DNA from: Betaproteobacteria bacterium RIFCSPLOWO2_02_FULL_62_17
GTDB lineage: Bacteria > Pseudomonadota > Gammaproteobacteria > Burkholderiales > SG8-39
Assembly (NCBI GenBank): GCA_001770355.1
Contig: MEQV01000169.1
Span: 1 to 7,537, forward strand
Reading direction: 5' to 3'
Length of the DNA: 7,537 nucleotides
The position numbers and the translations under genes were made by a program. Shown in pieces: positions 1 through 6,605 of the stretch. Under the pieces are notes generated by a model, which saw nothing but the letters and a program-made list of their open reading frames with translations, ran no database searches and had not been told where the DNA came from. Positions within the stretch are counted from its first letter, which is position 1. Each line of letters begins with the position of its first letter.

Positions 1-2452
1 CCTCAGCGTCAAATCGACGCTGTATTCGCCGGACCGGCTGCTCTACCCCATGAAACGCGTCGATTTCGATCCGAAAGGCGAACGCAACTGCCAGAACCGC
101 GGCATCTCCGGGTATGAGCGCATCAGCTGGGAAGAGGCACTCGATATCGTCGCCGGCGAGATCCAGCGCGTGAAGACCGAGCACGGCCAGGGCGCCATCC
201 TGGGCAACCACGGCTCGCACCACATGTGGGGCAACATCGGCTACTACATCAGCGCGGCCTACAAGTTCTTCAACACCATCGGCGCGACGCGGGTAATGCA
301 CAACCCCGACAGCTGGGAGGGCTGGTACTGGGGCGCCACGCATCATTACGGCTACAGCATGCGCCTCGGGCAGGTGGAGTTCTACAACACCATCGAAGAC
401 TGCATGAAGGATTGCGAGATGATGGTGTTCTGGTCTTCCGACCCGGAAGCCACCAATGGCGCCTATGGCGCGTTCGAGGCCACCATCCGCAGGCAGTGGC
501 TCAAGGACCTCGGCATCGAACTGGTGCACATCGATCCCTATTTCAACCACACCGCGGCGCTGCTGGGCGGGAAATGGATCGCGCCCAAGCCCGGCACCGA
601 TACCGCGCTCGCCATGGCGATTGCGCATGTCTGGATGACCGAGGGGCTGTACGACAAGAAATTCGTCGCCGAACGCTGCGTGGGTTTCGATCTCTGGCGC
701 GACTACGTGCTCGGCAAGGAAGACGGCGTGCCGAAAACCCCTGAATGGCAGCAAGCGGAAACGGGCGTCCCGGCGAAGGAGGTGCGTGCGCTTGCGCGGC
801 AGTGGGGCAAGAAGAAGACCTACCTCGGGGCCGGTGGCCCCGGCAATGGGCACGGCGGCGCCTGCCGCGCCGCGAACGGCATCCAGTTCGCGCGTGCGCT
901 GGCGTGCCTCATGGGCATGCAGGGCATGGGAAGGCCCGGCGTGAACTACGGCAACCTGCAGTACGGCGGGCCGATCGATATCCGCTTCTATTTCCCCGGC
1001 TACGCCGAAGGCGGTCTTTCGGGCGATATTCAGAACACCGGCATCCCGATCAGCCTCTACCAGCGCATGCCGCAGCTGCCCAGCTACGGCCCCTCGATGC
1101 AGAAAGTGCCGCGCCTGCGCATTCCGGAAGCCATCCTGGAGGGCAAAGCCGAAGGCTATCCATGGAACGGCTTCACCATCGAAGGCCAGTTCATGAAGTT
1201 TTCCTATCCCGCGCCCGGCCATTCGCCCATCAAGATGCTCTACAAGTATGGCGGCGCCTCTATCGGCACCATGACCGAGACCAACCGGTACGTGAACATG
1301 TACCGTACCGACAAGCTCGAGTTCGTGGTGAACCAGTCCATCTGGTTCGAAGGCGAAGCGAAGTTCGCCGACGTTCTGCTGCCCGCCTGCACCCAGTTCG
1401 AGCGCTGGGACATCAGCGATCTCGCCCACGCGGGCGGCTACGGGATGCACTACCAGACGCAGATGAACCACCGCGTCATCATGCTGCAGCACAAATGCAT
1501 CGAGCCGCTCGGCGAATCGAAGTCCGACATCCAGATCTTCACCGAGATCTGTAGCCGGCTGGGACTCGGGACTTACTTCTGCGAGGGCATGAACGAGCTC
1601 GACTGGGTGAAGCGCGTGTTCGACGCCTCCGATCTGCCCAAGGTTATCTCCTGGAAGGAGTTCCTGAAAAAGGGCTATTACGTCGTGCCGCCGCTCGAGG
1701 AAGGCAAGCGCGACCCGGTGGCGCTGCGCTGGTTCTACGAGGGCCGCAAGAAGGACGTGCCCGAGCCCTCCCCCCTGCCCGGAGACTACGGCAAGCAGTT
1801 CCTGATGGGGCTGCAGACCCAGAGCGGCAAGTTCGAGTTCGAGTGTTCCAGTCTCAAGCATTTCGACCCGAACGATCCCGAGCGCCCGCCGATCGTAAGA
1901 TACCTGCAGTCGTGGGAAGGTCCGCAGACCAAGGACCTGTTCGAGCGCTTCCCGCTGCAACTGATCTCGCCGCACTCGCGCTTCAGTTTTCACACCTTCG
2001 CCGACGGCAAGCAATGTTCGACCAACGATATTGCCGAGCACCGCGTGCTGGTGAACGGCTATTACTACTGGGTAGTGCGGCTCAACGCTCAGGACGCCCG
2101 GGCGCGCGGCATCAGGCACCACGACCTCGTCAAGGTGTACAACGATCGCGGCGCGGTCTTGTGCGCCGCGCATCTCACCAGCCGGCTGCCGCCGGGGGTT
2201 GTGCACTCCTACGCATCCTCCGCGGTGTACGACCCGCTGGGCGAGCCGGGCAATTCTGTCGATCGCGGCGGCTGCATCAACAATCTGACGCCCAAGCGCT
2301 CGATCGCCAGCAAGGTATTGGGCATGGCGCCCAACTCCTGCCTGGTGCAGGCGGAACTCTGGGACGGCTCCACCACGATTGGCGCGAGCGCCGGTGCCAG
2401 CGAGAAAGAGGCGGCGAAAGCGGGCGCAACGAAGGAGGCAATGCCATCATGA
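1..2452 (+). CDS. Molybdopterin oxidoreductase large subunit, transhydroxylase / resorcinol hydroxylase family (5' partial)
   Basis: The reading frame is open from base 2, so the start lies outside the window; 816 residues are visible. Numbering from the Met at base 50, residues 54-60 (NHGSHHMW) and 86-91 (PDSWEG, bases 305-322) fit the active site of Pelobacter acidigallici pyrogallol-phloroglucinol transhydroxylase, where I recall His144, Asp174, Ser175 (the Mo ligand) and Trp176. His57, Asp87, Ser88 and Trp89 keep that spacing with a constant offset of 87, and Tyr318 lies near the place of Tyr404. The offset implies about 70 residues are missing upstream. The C-terminal cofactor-binding domain begins near LISPHSRFSFH, and the last ~25 residues are an Ala/Glu-rich tail. 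Family members hydroxylate or transhydroxylate phenols at a bis-MGD molybdenum without O2. The family call is firm; the substrate (resorcinol, resorcylate, pyrogallol or another) cannot be fixed. No Tat signal can be judged because the N-terminus is absent. Confidence 0.9.
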   Translation, partial: LSVKSTLYSPDRLLYPMKRVDFDPKGERNCQNRGISGYERISWEEALDIVAGEIQRVKTEHGQGAILGNHGSHHMWGNIGYYISAAYKFFNTIGATRVMHNPDSWEGWYWGATHHYGYSMRLGQVEFYNTIEDCMKDCEMMVFWSSDPEATNGAYGAFEATIRRQWLKDLGIELVHIDPYFNHTAALLGGKWIAPKPGTDTALAMAIAHVWMTEGLYDKKFVAERCVGFDLWRDYVLGKEDGVPKTPEWQQAETGVPAKEVRALARQWGKKKTYLGAGGPGNGHGGACRAANGIQFARALACLMGMQGMGRPGVNYGNLQYGGPIDIRFYFPGYAEGGLSGDIQNTGIPISLYQRMPQLPSYGPSMQKVPRLRIPEAILEGKAEGYPWNGFTIEGQFMKFSYPAPGHSPIKMLYKYGGASIGTMTETNRYVNMYRTDKLEFVVNQSIWFEGEAKFADVLLPACTQFERWDISDLAHAGGYGMHYQTQMNHRVIMLQHKCIEPLGESKSDIQIFTEICSRLGLGTYFCEGMNELDWVKRVFDASDLPKVISWKEFLKKGYYVVPPLEEGKRDPVALRWFYEGRKKDVPEPSPLPGDYGKQFLMGLQTQSGKFEFECSSLKHFDPNDPERPPIVRYLQSWEGPQTKDLFERFPLQLISPHSRFSFHTFADGKQCSTNDIAEHRVLVNGYYYWVVRLNAQDARARGIRHHDLVKVYNDRGAVLCAAHLTSRLPPGVVHSYASSAVYDPLGEPGNSVDRGGCINNLTPKRSIASKVLGMAPNSCLVQAELWDGSTTIGASAGASEKEAAKAGATKEAMPS
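2434..2438 (+). promoter_or_regulatory. Shine-Dalgarno site for the iron-sulfur subunit
   Basis: GGAGG lies 10 nt before the ATG at 2449, inside the 3' end of the large-subunit gene. Together with the ATGA overlap it fixes the small-subunit start and suggests coupled translation of the two subunits. Confidence 0.8.
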
Positions 2453-3312
2453 AGAAATGGAACCTGCTCATCGACGTCGCCAAGTGCTTCAACTGCAACA
2501 ACTGCGCGCTCGCCGTGCACGACGAATATTGCGGCAATTCATTCCCCGGCTATGCCGAGGAGATGCCGCGCCAGGGGCATCGCTGGATCGAGATCCGGCA
2601 GCGCGAGCAGGGCCAATTCCCCATGGTGGAGGTGGCCTACCTGCCGGTCACCTGCAACCATTGCGACGAGCCCAGCTGCATGAAGGGCGCACCCGAGGGC
2701 GCCATCAGCAAGCGCGCTGACGGCATCGTGATTTTCGACCCGGTGCGTTCCAGGGGACACCCGGAACTGGTCGAGTCCTGCCCCTACGGCATGATCTCGT
2801 GGAACGAAGAAAAGCAGCTGCCGCAGACCTGGCCGTTCGATGCGCACCTGCTCGACAAGGGGTGGACGCAGACGCGCGCCTCGCAGGTGTGCCCCACAGG
2901 TGCCATCCAGACATTGCATGTGGAAGACGAAGAAATGCAGCGCCTGGTGCGCGAGGAGAAGCTCGAGGTGCTCCACCCCGAGTTCGGCAACAAACCGCGC
3001 GTGTATTACAAGAACCTGGACCGCTATTTCAAGTCATTCGTCGGCGGCACGCTGGAAGGCATGCTCGACGGAGCGATCGAATGCATCGCCAATGCGCGCG
3101 TCGTCCTGGTCAAAGGCACGCAGCAGCTTGCCGAGACGGTGAGCGATACCTACGGGGATTTCCGGTTCCGTGGGCTGGACGCCGACGGCACCACCTACCG
3201 CATCGAGGTGGACGACCCGCGTTTCAGCAGCAAGGCGCACGAGTTCGCCTTCAAGCAAAGCTGCTCCGTGGGCGCGATCGTGCTCGAGCCCAGGCTTACA
3301 AGCACGGCATAG
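2449..3312 (+). CDS. Iron-sulfur subunit of the transhydroxylase-like molybdoenzyme
   Basis: A 287-residue protein whose ATG overlaps the large-subunit stop (ATGA). It closely follows the Pelobacter transhydroxylase small subunit (about 274 residues) as I recall it: IDVAKC..CNNC at the N-terminus, GHRW near 43, CPYG near 111, NKPRVYYKNL near 181-190. Residues from about 205 on look like the C-terminal beta-barrel domain typical of this family. Visible ligands are C13/C16/C19 (motif I), C69/C72/C77 (motif II), C111 (motif III) and C148 (motif IV), enough for two [4Fe-4S] clusters. The four positions that hold a further cluster in the Pelobacter protein are V23, W128, D131 and A144. The subunit should carry electrons between the Mo site and a partner. 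There is no signal peptide or membrane segment, so it is probably cytoplasmic, with the large subunit. Confidence 0.9.
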   Translation: MKKWNLLIDVAKCFNCNNCALAVHDEYCGNSFPGYAEEMPRQGHRWIEIRQREQGQFPMVEVAYLPVTCNHCDEPSCMKGAPEGAISKRADGIVIFDPVRSRGHPELVESCPYGMISWNEEKQLPQTWPFDAHLLDKGWTQTRASQVCPTGAIQTLHVEDEEMQRLVREEKLEVLHPEFGNKPRVYYKNLDRYFKSFVGGTLEGMLDGAIECIANARVVLVKGTQQLAETVSDTYGDFRFRGLDADGTTYRIEVDDPRFSSKAHEFAFKQSCSVGAIVLEPRLTSTA

Positions 3313-3313
3313 C

Positions 3314-4573
3314 ATGCCGGCAGGCGCGACGCGGCCGGTGGCTACGATCTGGCTGCCCTTCTCTATTGCCTATTTCCTCTGCAATGCACTGCGCAACATC
3401 AATGCCGTGCTGGTGCCGGAGCTGACGGCGGAATTCGCGCTGACGGCGTCGCAACTGGGGCTGCTCACCAGCGTTTTCTACATCGGCTTTTCGATCATGC
3501 AGCTTCCGGCCGGCATCCTGCTCGACCGCTACGGATCGAGGCGCGTGCATGCCACGCTGATGATAGTTGCCGCCGCCGGCTGCGCCCTGCATGCCATGGG
3601 CGGCAGTTTCCTCGCCATCGCCCTCGGGCGCGCTCTCATCGGCTTGGGGCTGGCGGTGGGTCTGATGAGCGCCGCCAAGTCGATTGCGCAATGGTTTGCG
3701 CTGCCGCGCGTGCCGCTGGCGCTCAACATGCTGATGGCGGTCGGCGGACTGGGTGCGATCGTGGCGGCCGGCCCGGTGGGCTGGTCGCTCGATTACGTAT
3801 CCTGGCGCATGGTGTTCTCCGCGGCCGCGGGTCTGCTCCTGCTCGCTTCGGCCCTGCTCTACTTTGTGGTGCCCGACCGGCATGAGGCCGGCTCGCGGCA
3901 GTCGCTGTCGACGCTGGCTGCCGGGTTCGGCGTGGTCTTCGCGAACGGCACGTTCTGGCGCCTGGGGCTGATGATGGCCGTGATGAGCGGTACCAACACG
4001 GCCATGCAGAGCCTGTGGATCGGCCCCTGGCTGCGCGATGTGGGCGGCTTCGATCGTCCCCAGTCGCTCGCGCTGATGACCTGGCTGGCTTTGGCGGCGG
4101 TGGCGGGATACATCGTCGTCGGCACCGCCTGCGACTGGCTGATCCGCCGCGGCGCGCGCGCGCTCACGCTCTACAAGATTCAGTGCTGCATCGTCATTGT
4201 GCTGTTCGCCCTCATTGCGCTGGCCGGAAGGGAAGCCATGCCGCTCTGGTTTGCCTATTTCGCGATGGGCTCGGGAGGGCCGCTGGTGCTCGCCATGCTT
4301 TCGCGCCGCTTCACCCCGGAATTCACCGGCCGGGTCAACACGGCGTCCAATGTGCTGTTGTTTTCGCTGGCGTTCCTGTTCCAGTGGGGCGTCGGCGTGG
4401 CGCTGGACTTCTGGCCGGTGATCGACGGCCGCTATGCGGCCGAAGGCTACCGGGCGGCATTCATGGTACTGACAGCCCTGCAATTCGCCATGTTCGTGGT
4501 GCTCGTCGTGGGGGAAAAGCCGCAGACCGCGATTGGGGTGGTCGGTGGCGTGGCGCCAGTGGCAAAGGCATAA
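3314..4573 (+). CDS. Major facilitator superfamily transporter
   Basis: A 419-residue, very hydrophobic protein of normal MFS length with about 12 predicted membrane segments. The loop between segments 2 and 3 carries the MFS signature (GILLDRYGSRR, residues 67-77). A long charged or polar stretch near the middle (around 195-210, PDRHEAGSRQ) separates the two halves. The ATG is 1 nt after the small-subunit TAG, and no good ribosome-binding site is visible, so translation is probably coupled to the upstream gene. Position in the operon suggests uptake of the phenolic substrate, or export of a product, of the molybdoenzyme; this is inference from context. Sequence alone does not separate an aromatic-acid carrier from a nitrate/anion-type MFS carrier. 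The reverse strand is also open across most of this gene, but its composition is that of a shadow. Confidence 0.88.
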   Translation: MPAGATRPVATIWLPFSIAYFLCNALRNINAVLVPELTAEFALTASQLGLLTSVFYIGFSIMQLPAGILLDRYGSRRVHATLMIVAAAGCALHAMGGSFLAIALGRALIGLGLAVGLMSAAKSIAQWFALPRVPLALNMLMAVGGLGAIVAAGPVGWSLDYVSWRMVFSAAAGLLLLASALLYFVVPDRHEAGSRQSLSTLAAGFGVVFANGTFWRLGLMMAVMSGTNTAMQSLWIGPWLRDVGGFDRPQSLALMTWLALAAVAGYIVVGTACDWLIRRGARALTLYKIQCCIVIVLFALIALAGREAMPLWFAYFAMGSGGPLVLAMLSRRFTPEFTGRVNTASNVLLFSLAFLFQWGVGVALDFWPVIDGRYAAEGYRAAFMVLTALQFAMFVVLVVGEKPQTAIGVVGGVAPVAKA

Positions 4574-4683
4574 TTTGAGAATGAACGAGGACGATTGAAG
4601 CAGAGTCATATATTCCAATAATGGAATCACAATCGCATTATAATTACCGCCATTCATTGCGATAGCTTAAACAATTCATCAAA
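4574..4683. other. AT-rich intergenic stretch with a perfect 6-bp palindrome
   Basis: This stretch follows the MFS stop and is far richer in A/T than the genes on either side. It holds ATTCCA (4612-4617) and TGGAAT (4622-4627) separated by ATAA, TATAAT on the plus strand at 4639-4644 with an overlapping TATAAT on the minus strand at 4642-4637, and a 5-bp unit TCAAA repeated from 4679 on. The palindrome could be an operator or a weak hairpin. No run of T follows it, so it is not a convincing terminator, and no clear -35 box matches either TATAAT. I cannot assign a function. Confidence 0.5.
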
Positions 4684-5090
4684 TCAAATCAAATTAATCG
4701 TATTCCACACGGTCTCGCAGCGCTCGCACTCCAGCGCGGGTCCGCGAGCGCTGCGTCCAACTCGCGCCCGGTAAGCTGCCCCTGCCTCCGGTTCGGCGCC
4801 AGACCCCGGTCAAACGCATCCAGATCACGCAGTAACCATTGCGTGTCGCTTCGCGACCCATCAGCAGGCAGTCTTCCTCGAGTGCCTGTGCGACGTTGTC
4901 CACGCGCGCCTCGCGACCATCCAGCCAGATCAGCGTCGAACCGCCTTCGAACCAAGGAAAGAGCATCCCCCCCATACGTGCAACCACTGGTCCGGTGGCT
5001 GCTGTCAGTCGAGCGCTCTCGAATGCAGTCAACCCCAATCGCCGCCGCAGCCGGCAGCCAGTCCTCGATCAAAAGCCGGGATCGTTTCAC
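4684..5090 (-). pseudogene. Frameshifted remnant of a DUF1156-type (DNA methylase-associated) gene
   Basis: The likely start is GTG at 5090-5088, which overlaps the TGA of the NYN gene (GTGA). The first ~29 residues (VKRSRLLIEDWLPAAA, then IGVDCIRERSTD) resemble the N-terminus of DUF1156 proteins as I remember it, which continues into a LHVWWARRPL motif. Here the equivalent (WLHVWGG) is in another frame and soon reaches a stop. Further on, protein-like stretches move between all three frames: TLIWLDGREARVDNVAQALE in one, RQGQLTGRELDAALADP in a second, LECERCETVW (a CxxC, zinc-ribbon-like) in the third, ending at TGA 4686-4684. DUF1156 proteins are usually around 900 residues, so this is a short, scrambled relic. 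DUF1156 genes often occur in anti-phage or methylase clusters. The start and decay are well supported; the family name is moderately so. Confidence 0.5.
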
Positions 5091-5731
5091 GGTGCCGGGT
5101 TCGTTTTCGGCCGGTAGTCGTAAGGATCGATGCACGCGTCGTACGTCGCGCGATCGATGGGAACCCAGTCGGTCTTATTTATGCCGCGACGATTCGCTGC
5201 AGCGGGACTGGACGGGTAGGCGCTTGCAACCTTTATCCAGCGGCCTTGCTCATTGGCGATAACGCGGACCTCCTCGGCAACCTCTGAAAGATCCTGGTCC
5301 TGACTGAATATCAGCGCTACGTCATATTCGCGACGGTGCGCCAAGGAAATCACGTCCAGCGCAATGCGCACGTCGACGCCTTTTTCTTCACCAGAAAGGT
5401 ACGCATGGACGCTTCCGTCCGGCAGGCGAACCTTCTTGTTGCGGTACCGTAACGGGCGCGAAAAAGTCGTAACACCCTGCCGGCTCATGGCAAGCAATTT
5501 TGCCGCCCAGAACTTACTCCAGAAGGCGTTATCCGTCGCGTCGGGCACGCCGGTGTAAAAGCGTACGTTGTCGAGTTGCCAAGTCTTGGCGGCGCAGACT
5601 CGACTCGCCAGCGCCTTGGGTTCGAAATTCGGAAACGTATAACCAAACGCATTACGCGCGCAGTGGAAAAGATTCTGCCCGTCGATAAAAACAACGGTTC
5701 GCTTAATCGCTGATTCGCCTGCCATGGGCAC
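5087..5731 (-). CDS. NYN domain (LabA/DUF88-like, PIN-fold) ribonuclease
   Basis: A 214-residue protein from GTG 5731; an ATG two codons later (5725-5723) is an equally good start, and neither has a strong ribosome-binding site. Motifs follow the NYN fold in order: VVFIDGQNLF (D17, N20) at the first strand, EEKGVDVRIALD (K117, D120, D126) in the middle, and LIFSQDQDLSE (S143, D145, D147, E150) near 141-150. These acidic residues form the metal site of PIN-like nucleases, so cleavage of RNA in the cytoplasm is the expected activity; the target is unknown. The frame is intact, unlike its neighbours. Its stop overlaps the start of the DUF1156-like remnant, so the two were once one operon. An intrinsic terminator ends only about 15 nt before the start codon, so expression probably needs read-through or antitermination. 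Confidence 0.87.
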   Translation of the reverse strand: MPMAGESAIKRTVVFIDGQNLFHCARNAFGYTFPNFEPKALASRVCAAKTWQLDNVRFYTGVPDATDNAFWSKFWAAKLLAMSRQGVTTFSRPLRYRNKKVRLPDGSVHAYLSGEEKGVDVRIALDVISLAHRREYDVALIFSQDQDLSEVAEEVRVIANEQGRWIKVASAYPSSPAAANRRGINKTDWVPIDRATYDACIDPYDYRPKTNPAP

Positions 5732-5745
5732 TCAACACGTTGGAG

Positions 5746-5785
5746 AAAAAACAAAACCCGGGTCGCAAGTGCGAGGCCGGGTTTT
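5746..5785 (-). terminator. Strong intrinsic terminator just upstream of the NYN gene
   Basis: Read on the minus strand, AAAACCCGG (5785-5777) and CCGGGTTTT (5761-5753) form a perfect 9-bp stem, extended inside by TCGC/GCGA (5774-5771 with 5766-5763). The T-rich tail TTTTGTTTTTT (5756-5746) follows at once. On the plus strand the hairpin is followed by GGGGATAA, so it should act mainly on minus-strand transcription. Confidence 0.85.
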
Positions 5786-5838
5786 GGGGATAACCCCACC
5801 CGGGCCTTGCGGCATGTCGGGAGGGGAGCAAGTAATAG
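5746..5838 (-). ncRNA. Candidate small RNA or attenuator leader, about 90 nt
   Basis: A good promoter (5871-5844) and a strong terminator (5785-5746) bracket roughly 90 nt with no sensible coding frame. On the minus strand CTTGC (5832-5828) and GCAAG (5810-5806) can form a stem whose loop holds the C-rich run TCCCCTCCC (5827-5819). GGGTGGGG (5801-5794) could pair with that loop, while its last GGGG could instead pair with CCCC (5789-5786) in a GGGG-TTAT-CCCC hairpin. I do not recognise a named RNA family. It may be an independent regulatory RNA, a transcription attenuator for the NYN gene, or both. Confidence 0.5.
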
Positions 5839-5843
5839 GCCCC

Positions 5844-5871
5844 ATTATAGGGACGGCGTCGAAATATTCAA
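5844..5871 (-). promoter_or_regulatory. Sigma-70-like promoter on the minus strand
   Basis: On the minus strand TTGAAT (5871-5866) and a perfect TATAAT (5849-5844) are 16 nt apart. Transcription should start near 5838 and run leftwards into the candidate leader RNA and the NYN gene. No better promoter fits between the terminator and the NYN start. Confidence 0.65.
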
Positions 5872-5885
5872 GTGCCGATTGGTGC

Positions 5886-6605
5886 TCACTTCACTGCCTC
5901 GGCAATAGTCCGCAGAGCACGCACCGCCAGCTTGCAATTCCTGGCGCTTCTGAGGCCGAACGACCATGCAGCCTCAGTCGGATCCACATGACGCAGGTTT
6001 TCTGCAGCCTTGTGAATGCGGTCGGCATTGCACAACCCAGCCGCAACCAGCGCGAAACACGCCACCCGTGAGCCCCAGTCCGAATCGAGGGGCAGAAACG
6101 GCCCCGGTGCGAGCCTGGGGTGTCCGGCGGCACGCACTGCCGCGCGCAGGAGCGCTCCGGCCGCAGCAAAAGCGAGCGGCGAGATTGCAGCCACGCGATC
6201 AAATCGCTATTTGTGGCGCTCGGTAAGGCGGCGGCGATAGAGAATTGCCGCGGACGGCGTACGGGCCACAAGCACCAATTCCAGCAATAGGCAGTCAGCA
6301 GCATACTCGATGGCCTTCTCCCAGGTCGTTGCGACCGCGCGCTGCGCAGGCGGGGGTGGAGGAGTCCGTTCCGCTGCACCGACGCCACCGCTTTTGCCCT
6401 CAAGCAACTATTTCTTCGCCGTCTCGCTATCGGCGCGCGCGACATGCACAGTGTCATCAACGGCAAAACTTGTCAGCCGGTTGACACCGCGATGGCGCTT
6501 GCCGGACAGGCCTTCGACGCAGCCCTGTGCGTCCCAGGCGCAATCACCAGACTTCACGACGAGTTTGCCTGGCTCCACCGCCCACACCACGGACTGGCGC
6601 AAAAC
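5886..6605 (-). pseudogene. Unassigned gene interrupted by in-frame amber (TAG) codons
   Basis: One minus-strand frame reads as plausible protein from about 6605 to TGA 5888-5886 (~240 codons), interrupted only by TAG at 6410-6408 and 6209-6207. Its three parts fit together: a basic/polar segment (WAVEPGKLVVKSGDC, through DDTVHVARADSETAKK), a middle part with EKAIEYAADCLLLELVLVA, and an alanine-rich C-terminal part (SDWGSRVACFALVAAGLCNA, then LRHVDPTEAAWSFG and ALRTIAEAVK). Codon third positions are G/C-rich across both stops, and the other frames are Arg/Ser/Cys-rich shadows. Another TAG at 6608-6606 and no ATG suggest the 5' end is lost. I cannot name the family; the C-terminus faintly recalls DUF7680-like proteins found near DUF1156 genes. 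Decay by C-to-T changes of CAG (Gln) codons is the simplest reading; amber read-through is the alternative. Confidence 0.55.

Noticed and set aside
1843..2448. An upstream extension of the small-subunit frame (489 codons in total)
   Set aside because: This part lies out of frame inside the large-subunit gene and is Arg/Ala-rich nonsense; homology begins exactly at the ATG at 2449, which has a GGAGG site before it.
4612..4627. Rho-independent terminator after the MFS gene
   Set aside because: The palindrome is short and A/T-rich and is not followed by a T run; an operator or chance is more likely.
3296..4657. A long minus-strand open frame (453 codons) opposite the MFS gene
   Set aside because: Its translation is Arg/Gln/His-rich and featureless, as expected of the reverse of a hydrophobic, GC-rich gene; the plus-strand protein has clear MFS motifs.
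4694..5038. A separate small minus-strand gene of 114 codons
   Set aside because: It has no good start. Its middle looks protein-like but its ends do not, and the better explanation is one frameshifted gene starting at the GTG at 5090.
5786..5850. A tRNA or 4.5S/6S-type RNA on the minus strand
   Set aside because: No cloverleaf, no T-loop consensus and no resemblance to the conserved cores of those RNAs; only a generic structured leader is supported.
5891..6466. A minus-strand open frame of 191 codons overlapping the amber-interrupted relic
   Set aside because: It is uninterrupted, but its composition (Arg, Ser, Cys, Trp) is that of an out-of-frame reading; the neighbouring frame gives natural protein sequence across the TAG codons.
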